Shown: positions 31,145 to 42,181 of the stretch, piece by piece | Numbering within the stretch: the first letter of the stretch is position 1 | How the letters are laid out: each line of letters opens with the position of its first letter | Assembly: GCA_963786195.1 (NCBI GenBank) | Contig: CAWAYH010000006.1 | Location: 372,001-436,000 of the forward strand | DNA: 64,000 nucleotides | From: CAWAYH01 sp963786195 | GTDB taxonomy: Bacteria; Acidobacteriota; Vicinamibacteria; Vicinamibacterales; 2-12-FULL-66-21 | Reading direction: 5' to 3' | Program-made: the position numbers and the translations under genes | Notes under the pieces: generated by a model | Seen by the model: the letters and a program-made list of their open reading frames with translations, nothing else | What the model was told of the DNA's origin: nothing | Databases searched by the model: none

Positions 31145-31380
31145 CTTATCTTGTCCGAGGGGCTTCGCCCCTCGGACTCCCCCACACGCTCTCTCGCCCT
31201 TCGACGTCGCTCAGGGCGACCCTGAGCCTGTCGAAGGGTCGCGCGCCGCTTCGTGGTTCGACTATGCTCACCACGCCCTGAGCGAAGTCGAAGGGCGCCG
31301 GCGCGCTCCGGTCGCGTGGCTCGCTCGCCATGCTCGCTCGCTCCTTTTAACGAACCACCAGGTTGATGAGACAGCTTCTG
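31145..31380 (+). repeat. Dispersed intergenic repeat, copy 3, with nested insert
   Basis: Same element as copies 1 and 2: hairpin at 31155-31175, end at GATGAGACAGCTTCT. It is interrupted by about 100 bp at 31197-31295, bounded by CCCTTCGACGTCGCTCAGGG and its inverted form CCCTGAGCGAAGTCGAAGGG. It lies between the GH31 start and the 3' end of the M24 peptidase gene, both on the minus strand. Confidence 0.85.
31197..31295. repeat. Nested inverted-repeat element (CCTGAGCNNAGTCGAAGGG type)
   Basis: Three 18-20 bp units: CCCTTCGACGTCGCTCAGGG (31197-31216), CCCTGAGCCTGTCGAAGGG (31220-31237) and CCCTGAGCGAAGTCGAAGGG (31276-31295). The first is inverted relative to the other two. A related single unit is at 58774-58793. 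Looks like a small mobile palindromic element inserted in the larger repeat. Confidence 0.75.
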
Positions 31381-31382
31381 CA

Positions 31383-32817
<1,435 letters not shown>

Positions 32818-32822
32818 TTGCT

Positions 32823-33019
32823 TTCGGTTGTCGGTTTTTGGTTGTCGGTTTTTGGTTATCGGTTCCGGTTCTCGGTTTCGGTTCTCGGTTTCGGTTCTCG
32901 GTTTCGGTTTTCGGTTTCGGTTCTCGGTCATCGGCGTCCGATAACCGAATACCGAGAACCGAAACCGAGAACCGAAACCGAAAACCGAAAACCAAAAACC
33001 GAAAACCGACAACCGGATA
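32823..33019. repeat. Back-to-back AACCGA arrays forming a large imperfect inverted repeat
   Basis: From 32823 to about 32933 the plus strand reads GGTTGTCGG, GGTTATCGG, GGTTCTCGG and GGTTTCGG units; from 32938 to 33019 it reads CCGATAACC, CCGAGAACC, CCGAAACC, CCGACAACC. The centre is ATCGG-CGT-CCGAT. Each arm reads AACCGA in the direction of the gene it precedes: the M24 peptidase (-) on the left and the four-helix-bundle gene (+) on the right. It fills the whole divergent promoter region. Confidence 0.9.
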
Positions 33020-33063
33020 AAAGACTACACCATGGCACGAGAGATGCTCGATCGCATGACAGC

Positions 33064-33477
33064 ATGGCTACTGTCAAACGTCTCCAAGATCTTGATGCAT
33101 GGAAACTTGCTGCGGAACTGAAGACGCGAGTCTATGCAGTTATTGATCGGCCCAAAGTTCGGCGCGATGTGAAATTCTGCGATCAGATCCGCGAGTCGAG
33201 TCGCTCTGGTCCACGCAACATTGCGGAGGGATTCGGCAGATACCGTCCCAAGGAGTTCGCGCGGTTTCTGAGCATCGCCGTCGGTTCACTCGAGGAGACT
33301 CAGAACCACTTGCACGACGGCGCTGAGCAGAACTATGTAGACGAGTCCGAGTCCGCTGAGCTCGAGAAACTCGCCTCCCGAGCCATCGGCGCCTGCGTGC
33401 GCCTCCAGCAATACCTCAACCGCTGTCCAGACCGGCCCTCTCGACCGAGAACCGATACCGATACCGACAACCGATAA
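33064..33477 (+). CDS. Four-helix-bundle protein (23S rRNA intervening-sequence/S23 family)
   Basis: Small cytoplasmic helical-bundle protein, of the family first seen as ORFs within 23S rRNA intervening sequences and related to the Avd accessory proteins of diversity-generating retroelements. Diagnostic stretches are RLQDLDAWKLAAEL, CDQIRESSRSGPRNIAEGFGRY and KEFARFLSIAVGSLEETQNHL, ending LEKLASRAIGACVRLQQYL. Start ATG at 33064 (MATVKRLQD). 137 aa, but the last 12 or so residues (RPRTDTDTDNR) are encoded by the adjoining AACCGATACC array, so the ancestral protein was probably about 120 aa. Arrays flank the gene on both sides. No rRNA or reverse transcriptase is nearby. Function unknown. Confidence 0.88.
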   Translation: MATVKRLQDLDAWKLAAELKTRVYAVIDRPKVRRDVKFCDQIRESSRSGPRNIAEGFGRYRPKEFARFLSIAVGSLEETQNHLHDGAEQNYVDESESAELEKLASRAIGACVRLQQYLNRCPDRPSRPRTDTDTDNR

Positions 33478-33589
33478 CCCCAACCGACAACCGATAACCC
33501 AACCGACAACCGACAACCGCAACCGACAACCAAAAACCGCTAACCGAAACCGAAAACCGATAACCAAAAACCGATAACCGACAACCGAA
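33443..33589 (+). repeat. AACCGA array downstream of the four-helix-bundle gene
   Basis: About 147 bp of ACCGAGA, ACCGATA, AACCGACAACCGATAACCC, AACCGAAACC and AACCAAAAACC units, all in one orientation. It encodes the end of the four-helix protein and lies about 70 bp upstream of the next plus-strand gene. Confidence 0.9.
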
Positions 33590-33659
33590 GAGGGATTTAG
33601 CGGCCATAAATAAAGCCGAATTGACTAGTAGCGCCCACCTCGGCGACCATCTGTGATCA

Positions 33660-36237
33660 ATGCGGTCCTTCACCCGCCGGACTGTTTGTGTGTACCTCGT
33701 TGGTCTCGCCGCCCTCGCAGGAATGGTCCGCCCTGCCTTTGCGCAGGAAGAAGAAGAGCGCGCCCGGCAGGTTTATCAGCTGTTCAAAACAACCTGCCTC
33801 GAGTGCCACGGCGAGACGCCGCAAGGGCAGCCTCGACCTGCGGACGCACGCGACGCTGATGAAAGGCGGCGCGAGCGGCCGCGTCGTCGTCCCGCACGAC
33901 CCCGCGAAGAGCCGGCTCTACCTGCTCGGTCACGCACCAGGACGAGCCGCCGATGCCGCCGAAAGAAGCGCGAAGCTGTCGGACGACGAGCTCGAGGCTG
34001 ATCCGGCAGTGGATCGAGGACGGGGCGTCGCTCGAGGCGGTCGAAGACGCGGTGCCCGACGACGCGCAAGAGCGCCGACGCGCTGGCGAAGGCCGAGGAG
34101 CGGCCGATCACGCCGGACGAGCGGCAGTACTGGGCGTTCAAGCGCCCCAGTTCGCCGTGCCTGTGCCGCGGCCGCGCGCCGAGTCGGCACGCGCAATCCG
34201 ATCGACGCGTTTCTGCGCGCCGCGATGAAGGCGAAGGGGCTGACAGCCCGCGCCGCGGCCGACCGGCGCACGCTGATTCGCCGCGCCTATCTCGATCTGC
34301 TCGGCCTGCCGCCGTCGCCGGAGGAAGTCGACGCGTTCGTCAACGACCAAGCCCCGGACGCCTGGCCGAAGCTCGTCGACAAGCTGCTCGCCTCGCCGCA
34401 TTACGGCGAGCGCTGGGCGCGGCACTGGCTCGATCTGGTGCGCTACGCCGACTCCGGCGGCTTCGAGTTCGACGTCGACCGGCCCGAGGCCTGGCGCTAT
34501 CGCGACTACGTCGTCAAGGCGTTCAACGACGACAAGCCGTACGACGCAGTTCATCCGCGAGCAGATCGCCGGCGACGAGTACGCGCCCGGACTCGACGAG
34601 GCGATGATCGCGACCGGCTTCCTGCGGCTCGGGCCGGAAGGCGGCGGCGGCGGCGAGCGCGGACGGCAGGACTCGCTCGACGACATCGTGGCGACGACGA
34701 CGCTGACGTTCATGGGCATGACGGTCGGCTGCGCGCGCTGCCACAACCACAAGTTCGATCCGATTCCGCAGAAGGACTACTACCGCATCCAGGCGGTCTT
34801 CTTCTCGACGCGCGGCGTCGAGTCATCCGCTCGTGCCGGCGCACGACGTCGACGCGCACAACGCGCGGAGACCAGCGCGCATCGACGGCTGATCAGAAGC
34901 CGCTGCAGACAGGCGAAGACGCGACCTCGAAGCGCCGTACCTGAAGCAGCTCGTCGGACGCGAGATCGCGCAGCTGCCCGAGTACCTGCAGATCGCGTGG
35001 AAGACGCCGGCCGAAGGAGCGCACCGAAGGCCAGCGGCTCAACGTCGCGCAGATCGAGAAGACGCTGCAGAGCGATTCGCTGCGCGCCAAGATCACCGAG
35101 AAGGACATCGTCGCGCTGATGCCGCGAGGCCGAGCGGCAGCAGCACGCGCGAGCTCGAAGCAGCAGATCGCGGCGCTCGACAAGCAGAAGCCGCAGCCGT
35201 TACGCGACGGCGCGCGCGATCGCCGAAGCCGGGCGCGAGCGCGCGACCGTCGTACTTCCTGCACCGCGGCAGCGTCGACGCCAAGGGCATCGCTGATGAC
35301 GCCGGGCGTGCTGTCGGTGGCATCGCTGAAGCGAACCCGAGTTCCCGGCGCCGCCGCCGGACGCCAAATCGAGCTGGCGCCGCCGCGGCTTCGCCGAGTG
35401 GCTCGCGTCGCCCGGACAATCCGCTGACCGCGCGCGTGATGGTGAACCGGATCTGGCAGCATCATTTCGGCGAAGGCATCGTCCGCACGCCGAGCAACTT
35501 CGGCAAGATGGGCGAGCCGCCGTCGCATCCGGAGCTGCTCGACTGGCTGGCGCTCGAGTTCATCGAGCGCGGCTGGAGCATGAAGGCGATGCACCGGCTG
35601 ATGATGACCTCGGAGGCCTACCAGATGGCGAGCCGCGACGTCGCCGCCAACGTCGCGATCGATCCCGAGAACCGGCTGCTTCTGGCGCATGCCGCGGCAG
35701 CGGCTCGAAGCCGAGATCATCCGCGACCAGATCCTGGCCGTCGCCGGCACGCTCGATCGCACGCTGGGCGGGCCCAGCGTCTTCCCGTACATCGATCCCG
35801 ACCTCTTCGAAGCCGAGCTCGAAGCGCAACTGGCCCGGCAAGCCGGACGACGATCCGTCGACGTGGCGGCGCAGCCTCTACGTCTTTTCGAAGCGCAGCA
35901 TCCGCTATCCGCTGTTCGAGACGTTCGATCAGCCGAACCTGGTCAACTCCGTGCGATCGCCGCAACCGCTCGACGGTCGCGCCGCAGGCGCTGCTGCTGA
36001 TGAACAACGCGTTCGTGTCATCGTCCAGGCGAAGAAGTTCGCCGAGCGTCTGCGGCGCGAAGCCGGCGCCGACGCCGAAGCGCAGGTCGATCGCGCGTTC
36101 CGGCTGGCGCTCGGCCGCGCGCCCGGATGCGAGACGAGCTGCGACGTCGGTCGCGTTCGTGCAGAGCAGCGCCGAACGGGCTGGCCGAGTTCTGCCACGC
36201 GCTGTTCAACCTGAACGAGTTCGTGTACCGCCAATGA
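33660..36237 (+). CDS. PSD1-type protein: cytochrome c domain with DUF1549 and DUF1553, many frameshifts
   Basis: Exported multi-domain protein of the planctomycete-type cytochrome family, paired with DUF1501 proteins and of unproven function. Signal MRSFTRRTVCVYLVGLAALA, then a heme-binding CLECH in RQVYQLFKTTCLECHGETP, the motif DEPPMPPKEA, DUF1549 (IDAFLRAAMKAKGL, LIRRAYLDLLGLPPSPEEVD, HYGERWARHWLDLVRYADSGGFE, and GCARCHNHKFDPI with a second CxxCH), and DUF1553 (MVNRIWQHHFGEGIVRTPSNFGKMGEPPSHPELLDWLA, ending LFNLNEFVYRQ). More than ten +1 insertions break it; examples near 33823, 33929, 34000, 34545. About 850 aa. Its stop overlaps the DUF1501 start. Confidence 0.82.
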
Positions 36238-37699
36238 AGCGATCACGCTAGCTCGCTGCTGCGCGATCGCAGCCGACGATCTGCTGCGTCACCACGCCGC
36301 GAGCTGCTCTCGCGCCTGGGCGGCGGCATCGCCGGCCTCGCGTTCGCCGACCTGCTCGGCCAGCAGGGCCTGCTCGCGGCGGCGCAGCCGAACTCCGCTC
36401 GCGCCGAAGCCGCCGCACTTCCCGGCCAAGGCCAAGGCCGTCATCTCGATCTTCTGCTACGGCGGCGTGAGCCAGGTGGACACGTTCGATCCGAAGCCCG
36501 ATGCTCCTGAAGCACCAGGGCGAGACGATGACCGGGCGTCGGCGAAGTGCGGACGATCATGGGCACTCCCGGCGGCCTGATGCCGTCGCCGTGGACGTTC
36601 AAGAAGCACGGCCAGTGCGGCATGGACATCTCGGAGCTGTTCCCGCACGTCGCGCGAGCACGCCGACGACCTCGCGCTGATCCGCTCGATGCACTGCGCT
36701 GAGCCCGGCGCACGGCCCGGCGCTGTTCCAGATGAACACCGGCAGCATTCTCGCCGGCCATCCGAGCGTCGGCAGCTGGGTCACCTACGGCCTCGGGCAG
36801 CGAGAACGAGAACCTGCCCGGCTTCATCGTCTTCACCGACTATCGCGGCGGTCCGATCAACGGCGCGCCGAACTGGGGCAACGGCTACATGCCGGCGGCG
36901 TATCAGGGCACGCAGTTCCGCGACACGGGCGATCCCGATCGTCGATCTGAAGCCGCCGGTCGGCGCGGACGCCCGACGAGCAGCGCAAGTGGCTGCGGCT
37001 GCTGCACGAGCTGAACGAGAAGCACGCGTCGCAGAATCCCGCCGGACACCGAGCTGTCGGCGCGCATCCACTCGTACGAGCTGGCGTTCCGGATGCAGAC
37101 GCACGCGCCCGACGCGATCGACATCAGCAAGGAATCGCACGCCACGCGCAAGCTCTACGGCGTCGACGAGCAGCCGACCGACTACTTCGGCCGGCAGGCG
37201 CTGATGGCGCGGCGGCTGGTCGAGCGCGGCGTGCGCTTCGTGCAGATCTTCTCCGGCGGCGGCAACTTCGAGCCGAGCTGGGACGCGCACTGGGACCTGA
37301 AGGGCAATCACGGCCTGCACTGCGCCGAGACCGACAAGCCGATCGCCGGGCTGATCAAGGATCTCAAGAGCCGCGGCCTGTTCGACTCGACGCTGATCAT
37401 CTGGCACGGCGAGTTCGGCCGCCTGCCGATCTCGGAGCGCATGGACGGCCGCGATCACAACCCCAACGGCTTCAGCGTGTGGCTGGCGGGCGGCGGCGTC
37501 AAGGGCGGCACCATCGTCGGCGCGACCGACCAGTACGGCTACCGCGCGGTCGAGAACCCGAAGATCGGTCTACGAGCTGCACGCCACGATCCTGCACCTG
37601 CTCGGGCTCGATCACGAGAAGCTGACCTACCGCTTCAACGGCCGCGACATGCGGCTGACCGACGTGCACGGGAAGGTGATCAAGGAGATTCTGGCGTAG
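36234..37699 (+). CDS. DUF1501 protein (sulfatase-like fold), many frameshifts
   Basis: Partner of the preceding PSD1 gene, whose stop codon overlaps its ATG. Alkaline-phosphatase/sulfatase-like family with a usual Tat signal, here unreadable because of indels. Diagnostic pieces are KAVISIFCYGGVSQVDTFDPKP, GGLMPSPWTFKKHGQCGMDISELFPHVA, LIRSMH, HGPALFQMNTGS, GHPSVGSWVTYGLG, LPGFIVFTD, DYFGRQALMARRLVERGVRFVQIFSGGG, LIIWHGEFGRLP and GRDHNPNGFSVWLAGGGVKGG. The corrected C-terminus is YELHATILHLLGLDHEKLTYRFNGRDMRLTDVHGKVIKEILA. About 485 aa. Nearly all breaks are single-base insertions. Substrate unknown; members are tied to catabolism of complex compounds only by context. Confidence 0.85.
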
Positions 37700-37716
37700 C
37701 GTCCGGCTTCCAGCTT

Positions 37717-37763
37717 CAACTCCTAACTCCTATCTCCTAACTCCTATCTCCTAACTCCTACAC
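37717..37763 (+). repeat. Degenerate CTCCTAA/CTCCTAT array
   Basis: Six or more alternating units of AACTCCT and ATCTCCT fill the gap between the DUF1501 stop and the GlcG-like gene. Unrelated in sequence to the AACCGA family but in the same kind of position, just before a start codon. Confidence 0.85.
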
Positions 37764-37781
37764 ATTCAAGGAGTGTCTTTG

Positions 37782-38255
37782 ATGCTTCTCGTGTCGATGT
37801 CGCTCGCGGGACTGCTCCTCATGACCTTCGGCGCGCAGACGGGCCAGACGCCCCTGCCGATGCGGCGCACGTTGACGCTGGAGGCGGCGCGCAAAGTGGC
37901 CGCCGCCGCCGAAGCCGAGGCGCGGAAGAACAACTGGGCGGTCGCGATTGCGATCGTGGACGATGCGGGCCATCTGGTGCTGTTCAACCGGATGGACTCG
38001 GCGAAGCTGGTCGCGATTGACATCGCCATGCGCAAGGCCCGAACGGCGGTCTACTTTCAGGGACCAACGAAAGCGCTCGAGGAAGAGGTCGCTGGCGGCC
38101 GGACAGCCTTGTTGCCCATCGACGGGTTCATGCCGCTCGAAGGCGGCATCCCGCTGATGGTCGAGGGCAGCATGGTGGGCGCGATCGGTGTCAGCGGCGT
38201 CACCGGCCAGCAGGATGCGCAGTGCGCGGCTGCCGGCGTAAGTATCATGAAGTAA
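37782..38255 (+). CDS. GlcG/HbpS-family heme-binding-like protein, exported
   Basis: Small alpha/beta protein of the GlcG/HbpS fold, some members of which bind heme or act in stress sensing; role here unknown. AAGGAG at 37768-37773 lies 8 bp before the ATG at 37782. Signal-like start MLLVSMSLAGLLLMTFGAQ. Family stretches: LTLEAARKVAAAAEAEARKNNW, VAIAIVDDAGHLVLFNRMDSA, IAMRKARTAVYFQGPTKALEE, GGIPLMVEGSMVGAIGVSGVTGQQDAQCAAAG. 157 aa, normal. It follows a CTCCTAA repeat array and precedes the Gfo/Idh/MocA gene by 45 bp. Confidence 0.85.
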   Translation: MLLVSMSLAGLLLMTFGAQTGQTPLPMRRTLTLEAARKVAAAAEAEARKNNWAVAIAIVDDAGHLVLFNRMDSAKLVAIDIAMRKARTAVYFQGPTKALEEEVAGGRTALLPIDGFMPLEGGIPLMVEGSMVGAIGVSGVTGQQDAQCAAAGVSIMK

Positions 38256-38300
38256 CAGAAGAGCGCGGAACTTCAGTTCCGCGTCACTGGAATCATCCAA

Positions 38301-39303
38301 ATGCGGATCCGTTGGGGCATTCTTGGCGTCGCGCGCATTGCGACGGAAAAAGTCATTCCGGCCATGCAGGGCGGGCAGTGGTCCGAGGTGACCGCGATCG
38401 CGTCGCGCGATCTGGCGAAGGCTCGCGCCGCGGCGGCCAGGCTCGGGATCCCGAAGGCGTATGGATCGTACGACGAGCTGCTGAACGACCCCGACGTCGA
38501 CGCGATCTACAACCCGCTGCCCAACCACCTCCACGTCCCGTGGTCGACGAAAGCGGCGGAGCGCGGCAAGCACGTGCTGTGTGAGAAGCCGATCGCGCTG
38601 TCGGCAGACGAGGCGCGGCAGCTCATCGCGGTCCGCGACCGGACGGGCGTGAAGATCGAGGAAGCCTTCATGGTGCGCACGCACCCGCAGTGGCTGAAAG
38701 CCCGGGAGCTCGTGCATGAGGGCAGGCTGGGCGATCTGCGATCGATCCTGGGCGTGTTCTCCTATTTCAATCGCGATCCGGCCAACGTGCGCCACACGCC
38801 CGAGTACGGCGGCGGCGGCCTGCTGGACATCGGCTGCTATCTGATCAACACGTCGCGGTTCATGTTCGGCCGCGAGCCTCAGCGTGTGATCGGCGTGCTG
38901 GAGTACGACCCGGACTTCCGGATCGATCGCCTGGCCACGATCATGCTGGACTTCGGCGACGGCCACGCCGCCGGCACGTGCAGCACGCAGATGGTCTTCC
39001 ATCAGCGGATGCACATCTTCGGCACGCGCGGCCGGATCGAGATCGAGATTCCCTTCAACGCCCCGCTTCGATCGGCCCACCCGTCTGACCGTCGATGCTG
39101 GCGCCGACCTCTTCGGGACCGGGTCGGAACGGATTGAGATCGATCCCTGCAACCAGTATCGAATCCAGGGAGACCTGTTCTCGAAAGCCATCCTGGATGG
39201 GACGGACGTTGCAACTCCGCTCGAAGACGCCGTCCGGAACATGGCCTGCATCGACGCGATCGTGAGGTCGTCTCAGACCGGACGCTGGGAGCCGCCGCTG
39301 TAG
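38301..39303 (+). CDS. Gfo/Idh/MocA-family NAD(P)-dependent oxidoreductase, one frameshift
   Basis: Dehydrogenase of sugars or their derivatives. The Rossmann start is MRIRWGILGVARIATEKVIPAM (GxxG/AxxA form), followed by DVDAIYNPLPNHLHVPWSTKAAERGKHVLCEKPIAL, where E-K-P carries the catalytic Lys. The C-terminal domain reads GGGLLDIGCYLINTSRFMFG. An extra base near 39065 moves the frame; the corrected end is FDRPTRLTVDAG ... SQTGRWEPPL. About 333 aa. D-xylose dehydrogenases belong to this family and have this size. Its stop overlaps the xylulokinase GTG start, supporting a pentose role, but the substrate is not proven. Confidence 0.88.
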
Positions 39304-40878
39304 TGGCGATCTATCTCGGGCTCGATTCCAGCACACAGAGCCTGACCGCCACGGCCATCGAGATCGACGGCGACCGCCGACGCCAGCTCTTCGAACGCAG
39401 CGTTCCGATTCGATGACGTGCTTCCGCAGTACGGAACACGCCACGGCGTGCTGCCGTCAGCGGACCCGCGGATCGCGCACGCGCCCCCGCTCATGTGGGC
39501 GGAGGCGATCGACAGGATGCTGGGACAGATCGTTCGTGATGGCGGCGTGGACTGGCAGCGCCTGAGGGCGATCTCCGGGTCGGCGCAGCAGCACGGCAGC
39601 GTGTACGTCAATCGGCTCGCGGCCACGCGGCTCCCGGCTCTCGACCTCCGCAGCGCGCTGGTCGATCAGCTTCGCGATGTCCTGTCCCGCGAGACGTCGC
39701 CGATCTGGATGGACTCGAGCACGAGCGTCCAGTGCGCGGCCATCGAAGCAGCGCTGGGAGGCCCAGCCGCGGTCGCCCGGCTCACCGGCTCACGGGCGTT
39801 CGAGCGCTTCACCGGACCGCAGATTCGGAAATTCGCAGAGGAGGACCCGGGCGCCTGGGCGCGGACCGACCGCGTACACCTCGTGAGCTCCTGGCTCGCA
39901 TCGCTGCTCGCCGGGCTCGAAGCGCCGATCGACACCGGCGACGGGTCCGGCACGAACCTGATGGATCTCGTCTCGCGCCGCTGGTCGCCCGAGGCGGTGC
40001 GCGCGACCGTGCCCGACCTCGCCGCGAGGCTGCCTCCCATCGCCGAATCGTGGACCGTCGCCGGCACGCTGGCTCCGTACTGGGTTCGGAGGTACGGCCT
40101 GCCGCCCGCGCGCGTCATCGCCTGGTCGGGCGACAACCCGTGCAGCCTCGTCGGCACTGGTCTCGTACGCGAGGGCCGCGTGACGGTCTCCCTCGGCACG
40201 AGCGACACCATCTTCGGGCTGATGGCGACCCCTCGTCCGAGCGCAGACGGAACCGGTCACGTGTTCGCGTCACCGACCGGCACGTACATGGGGATGACGG
40301 TCTTCAAGAACGGATCGCTCGCCCGCGAGCGGGTGCGCGACGCGTACGGGCGGGACTGGGCCGCGTTCTCCGACGCGCTCAGGCGAACGGTTCCGGGAAA
40401 CCGCGGCGCCACGCTGCTTCCGTGGTTCGAACCCGAAATCACACCGCTGGTGCTGGAGCCCGGCGTGCAACGCTTCGGGGTCGATCCCGCCGACCGTCCG
40501 GCCAACGTCCGGGCCGTGGTCGAAGCGCAGATGATGGCGCTGGCCCTCCACAGCAGATGGATGGGCGTGAAGGTCTCGACCATCCACGCCACGGGCGGGG
40601 CCTCAGGCAATCGCGACATCCTCCAGATCATGGCGGACGTCTTCGATGCCGAGGTCCTGCAGCTTCAGGCCGGGAATTCGGCGGCGCTCGGCGCGGCGCT
40701 CCGCGCGTTTCACGCGGACCTCCTGGCCGATGGGCGTCCGCTCCCCTGGGACGAGATCGTCGCCGGCTTCGTCACGCCGCGCGCCGATGCCATCCGCCCG
40801 ATTCGAGCCAACGTCAACACCTACCGCAGATTGATCGACGTTCACCACGCGCGCGAACGGGCCGCGCTCGGCCTCTAA
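39303..40878 (+). CDS. xylB: FGGY-family carbohydrate kinase, probable xylulokinase, one frameshift
   Basis: Phosphorylates D-xylulose to xylulose-5-phosphate. The GTG at 39303 overlaps the upstream TAG by one base and begins VAIYLGLDSSTQSLTATAIE, the first FGGY ATPase loop. An extra base near 39405 interrupts the coding frame before FDDVLPQYGTRHG. Further motifs: ISGSAQQHGSVYV (xylulokinase-type SGQQHG), IWMDSSTSVQCAAIE, WSGDNPCSLVGTGL, TVSLGTSDTIFG and the FGGY C-signature HATGGASGNRDILQIMADVFD. About 524 aa. Coupled to the Gfo/Idh/MocA gene and convergent with xylose isomerase 78 bp away. Confidence 0.88.
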
Positions 40879-40956
40879 CCACGGACAACAGCCGCGGATC
40901 AACAGCTTCCTGCGGACGCCACAGCTGAGGCCGGAAAACGCAGCCGCGGCTGGCTC

Positions 40957-42124
40957 TTACCGCACTCCGAGGAGCAGATCGACGACGAGCTGGTCCAGCC
41001 GCTCGTAGGGAAGCCGGCGTGCGGCAAGCTCCGCTCGGTCGAAATGCGCCGTCTTCAGGCGCTCCGCCGCGGCGCGGCTGAACTTCGCCGGCGTCGATCT
41101 CGCCCCGCGGATCCCTGATCTCCTCCAGCAGCGCCTGAATCTCGCGATCGTCCCGGAAGCGCTGCGCTTTCTCGCGAAGGATCAGATACGTGCGCATGCA
41201 GCCCTGCGCGAAGTCCCAGACGCCCTCTTCGTCCTCGGTGCGATACGCGTGCGCATCGAAATGCCGGGGACCCTGGTAGCCGGACTCTTCGAGCAGCTTG
41301 ACGACGAAGAACAGGGCCTTGAGCGATTCCGACCCGAATCGCAGGTCCTGATCGTAGCGGCTGAACTTCTGATCGTTGAGATCGATGTGAAACAGCTTGC
41401 CGGCTTCGATGGCCTGCGCGACGACGTGGTAGAAGTTCAGGCCGATCATGTGCTCGTGGGCGACCTCGGGATTCACCCCCACCATCTTGGGGTGATCGAG
41501 CGTCTCGATGAACGCCAGGTACGACGCCGTCGTCGGAAAATAGAGATCGCCGCGCGGTTCGTTCGGCTTGGCTTCCAGCGCGAACCGCAGATCGTATTTC
41601 TTGTCCCGCACGTAGGCGCAGAGGAAATTGATGGCCTCCCGGAACCGCTTGATCGCCTCGATCGGGTCCTTCGCGGCATCCACCTCCGCCCCTTCGCGGC
41701 CGCCCCAGAACACGTAGATGCTCGCGCCGAGCTCCGCGCCCAGATCGATCGCGCGCATCGTCTTCTGGAGCGCCAGCGAGCGGACGCGCGGATCGTGCGA
41801 GGTGAACGCGCCGTCGCGGAAAACGGGATCGGTGAAGAGGTTGGTCGTCGCCATCGGCACGCACATGTCGTGGACCTCGAGCGCGTGCTCGAAATCTTTG
41901 ACGATGCGATCGCGTTCGGAGGGCGTCGCGTCGATCGGGACGAGGTCGTTGTCGTGGAAGTTCACGCCCCAGGCGCCGAGCTCGCTCAGACGCCGCACGG
42001 CCTCGAGCGGATCGAGCGCGGGCCTGACGAACTCGCCGAACGGGTCGCGCCCGCGGTTGCCGATCGTCCAGAGGCCGAAGGTGAACTTGTCCGAGGGAAG
42101 AGGCGTCAGCAGGTCGGAACGCAT
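40957..42124 (-). CDS. xylA: Xylose isomerase, short (actinobacterial) type, one frameshift
   Basis: Converts D-xylose to D-xylulose with two divalent metals. Signatures: KFTFGLWTIGNRGRDPFG, GVNFHDNDLVP (catalytic His), YVFWGGREGAEVD, RFALEAKPNEPRGD (metal Glu and Lys), NPEVAHEHMIGLNF, LFHIDLNDQK (metal Asp residues) and HFDAHAYRTED. An extra base near 41085 takes the frame away after GEIDAGE; the corrected tail FSRAAAERLKTAHFDRAEL ends QLVVDLLLGVR with stop at 40957-40959. About 389 aa, the class I length. Convergent with xylB. Confidence 0.93.
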
Positions 42125-42181
42125 GCCGACACAGATACTACTCTGACGGGCGGCATGCGTCGCGTTCAGCCGAAGTGCGCC

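Noticed and set aside
33064..33477. Diversity-generating retroelement around the Avd-like gene
   Set aside because: No reverse transcriptase and no adenine-biased template/variable repeat pair is present within the window.
32823..33589. Possible CRISPR array
   Set aside because: Units are 7-9 bp, degenerate and contiguous, with no regular spacers and no cas genes nearby.
33660..37699. Programmed frameshifting in the PSD1 and DUF1501 genes
   Set aside because: Shifts occur every 50-200 bp at unrelated sequences with no slippery heptamer or conserved structure. Sequence error or decay explains them better.
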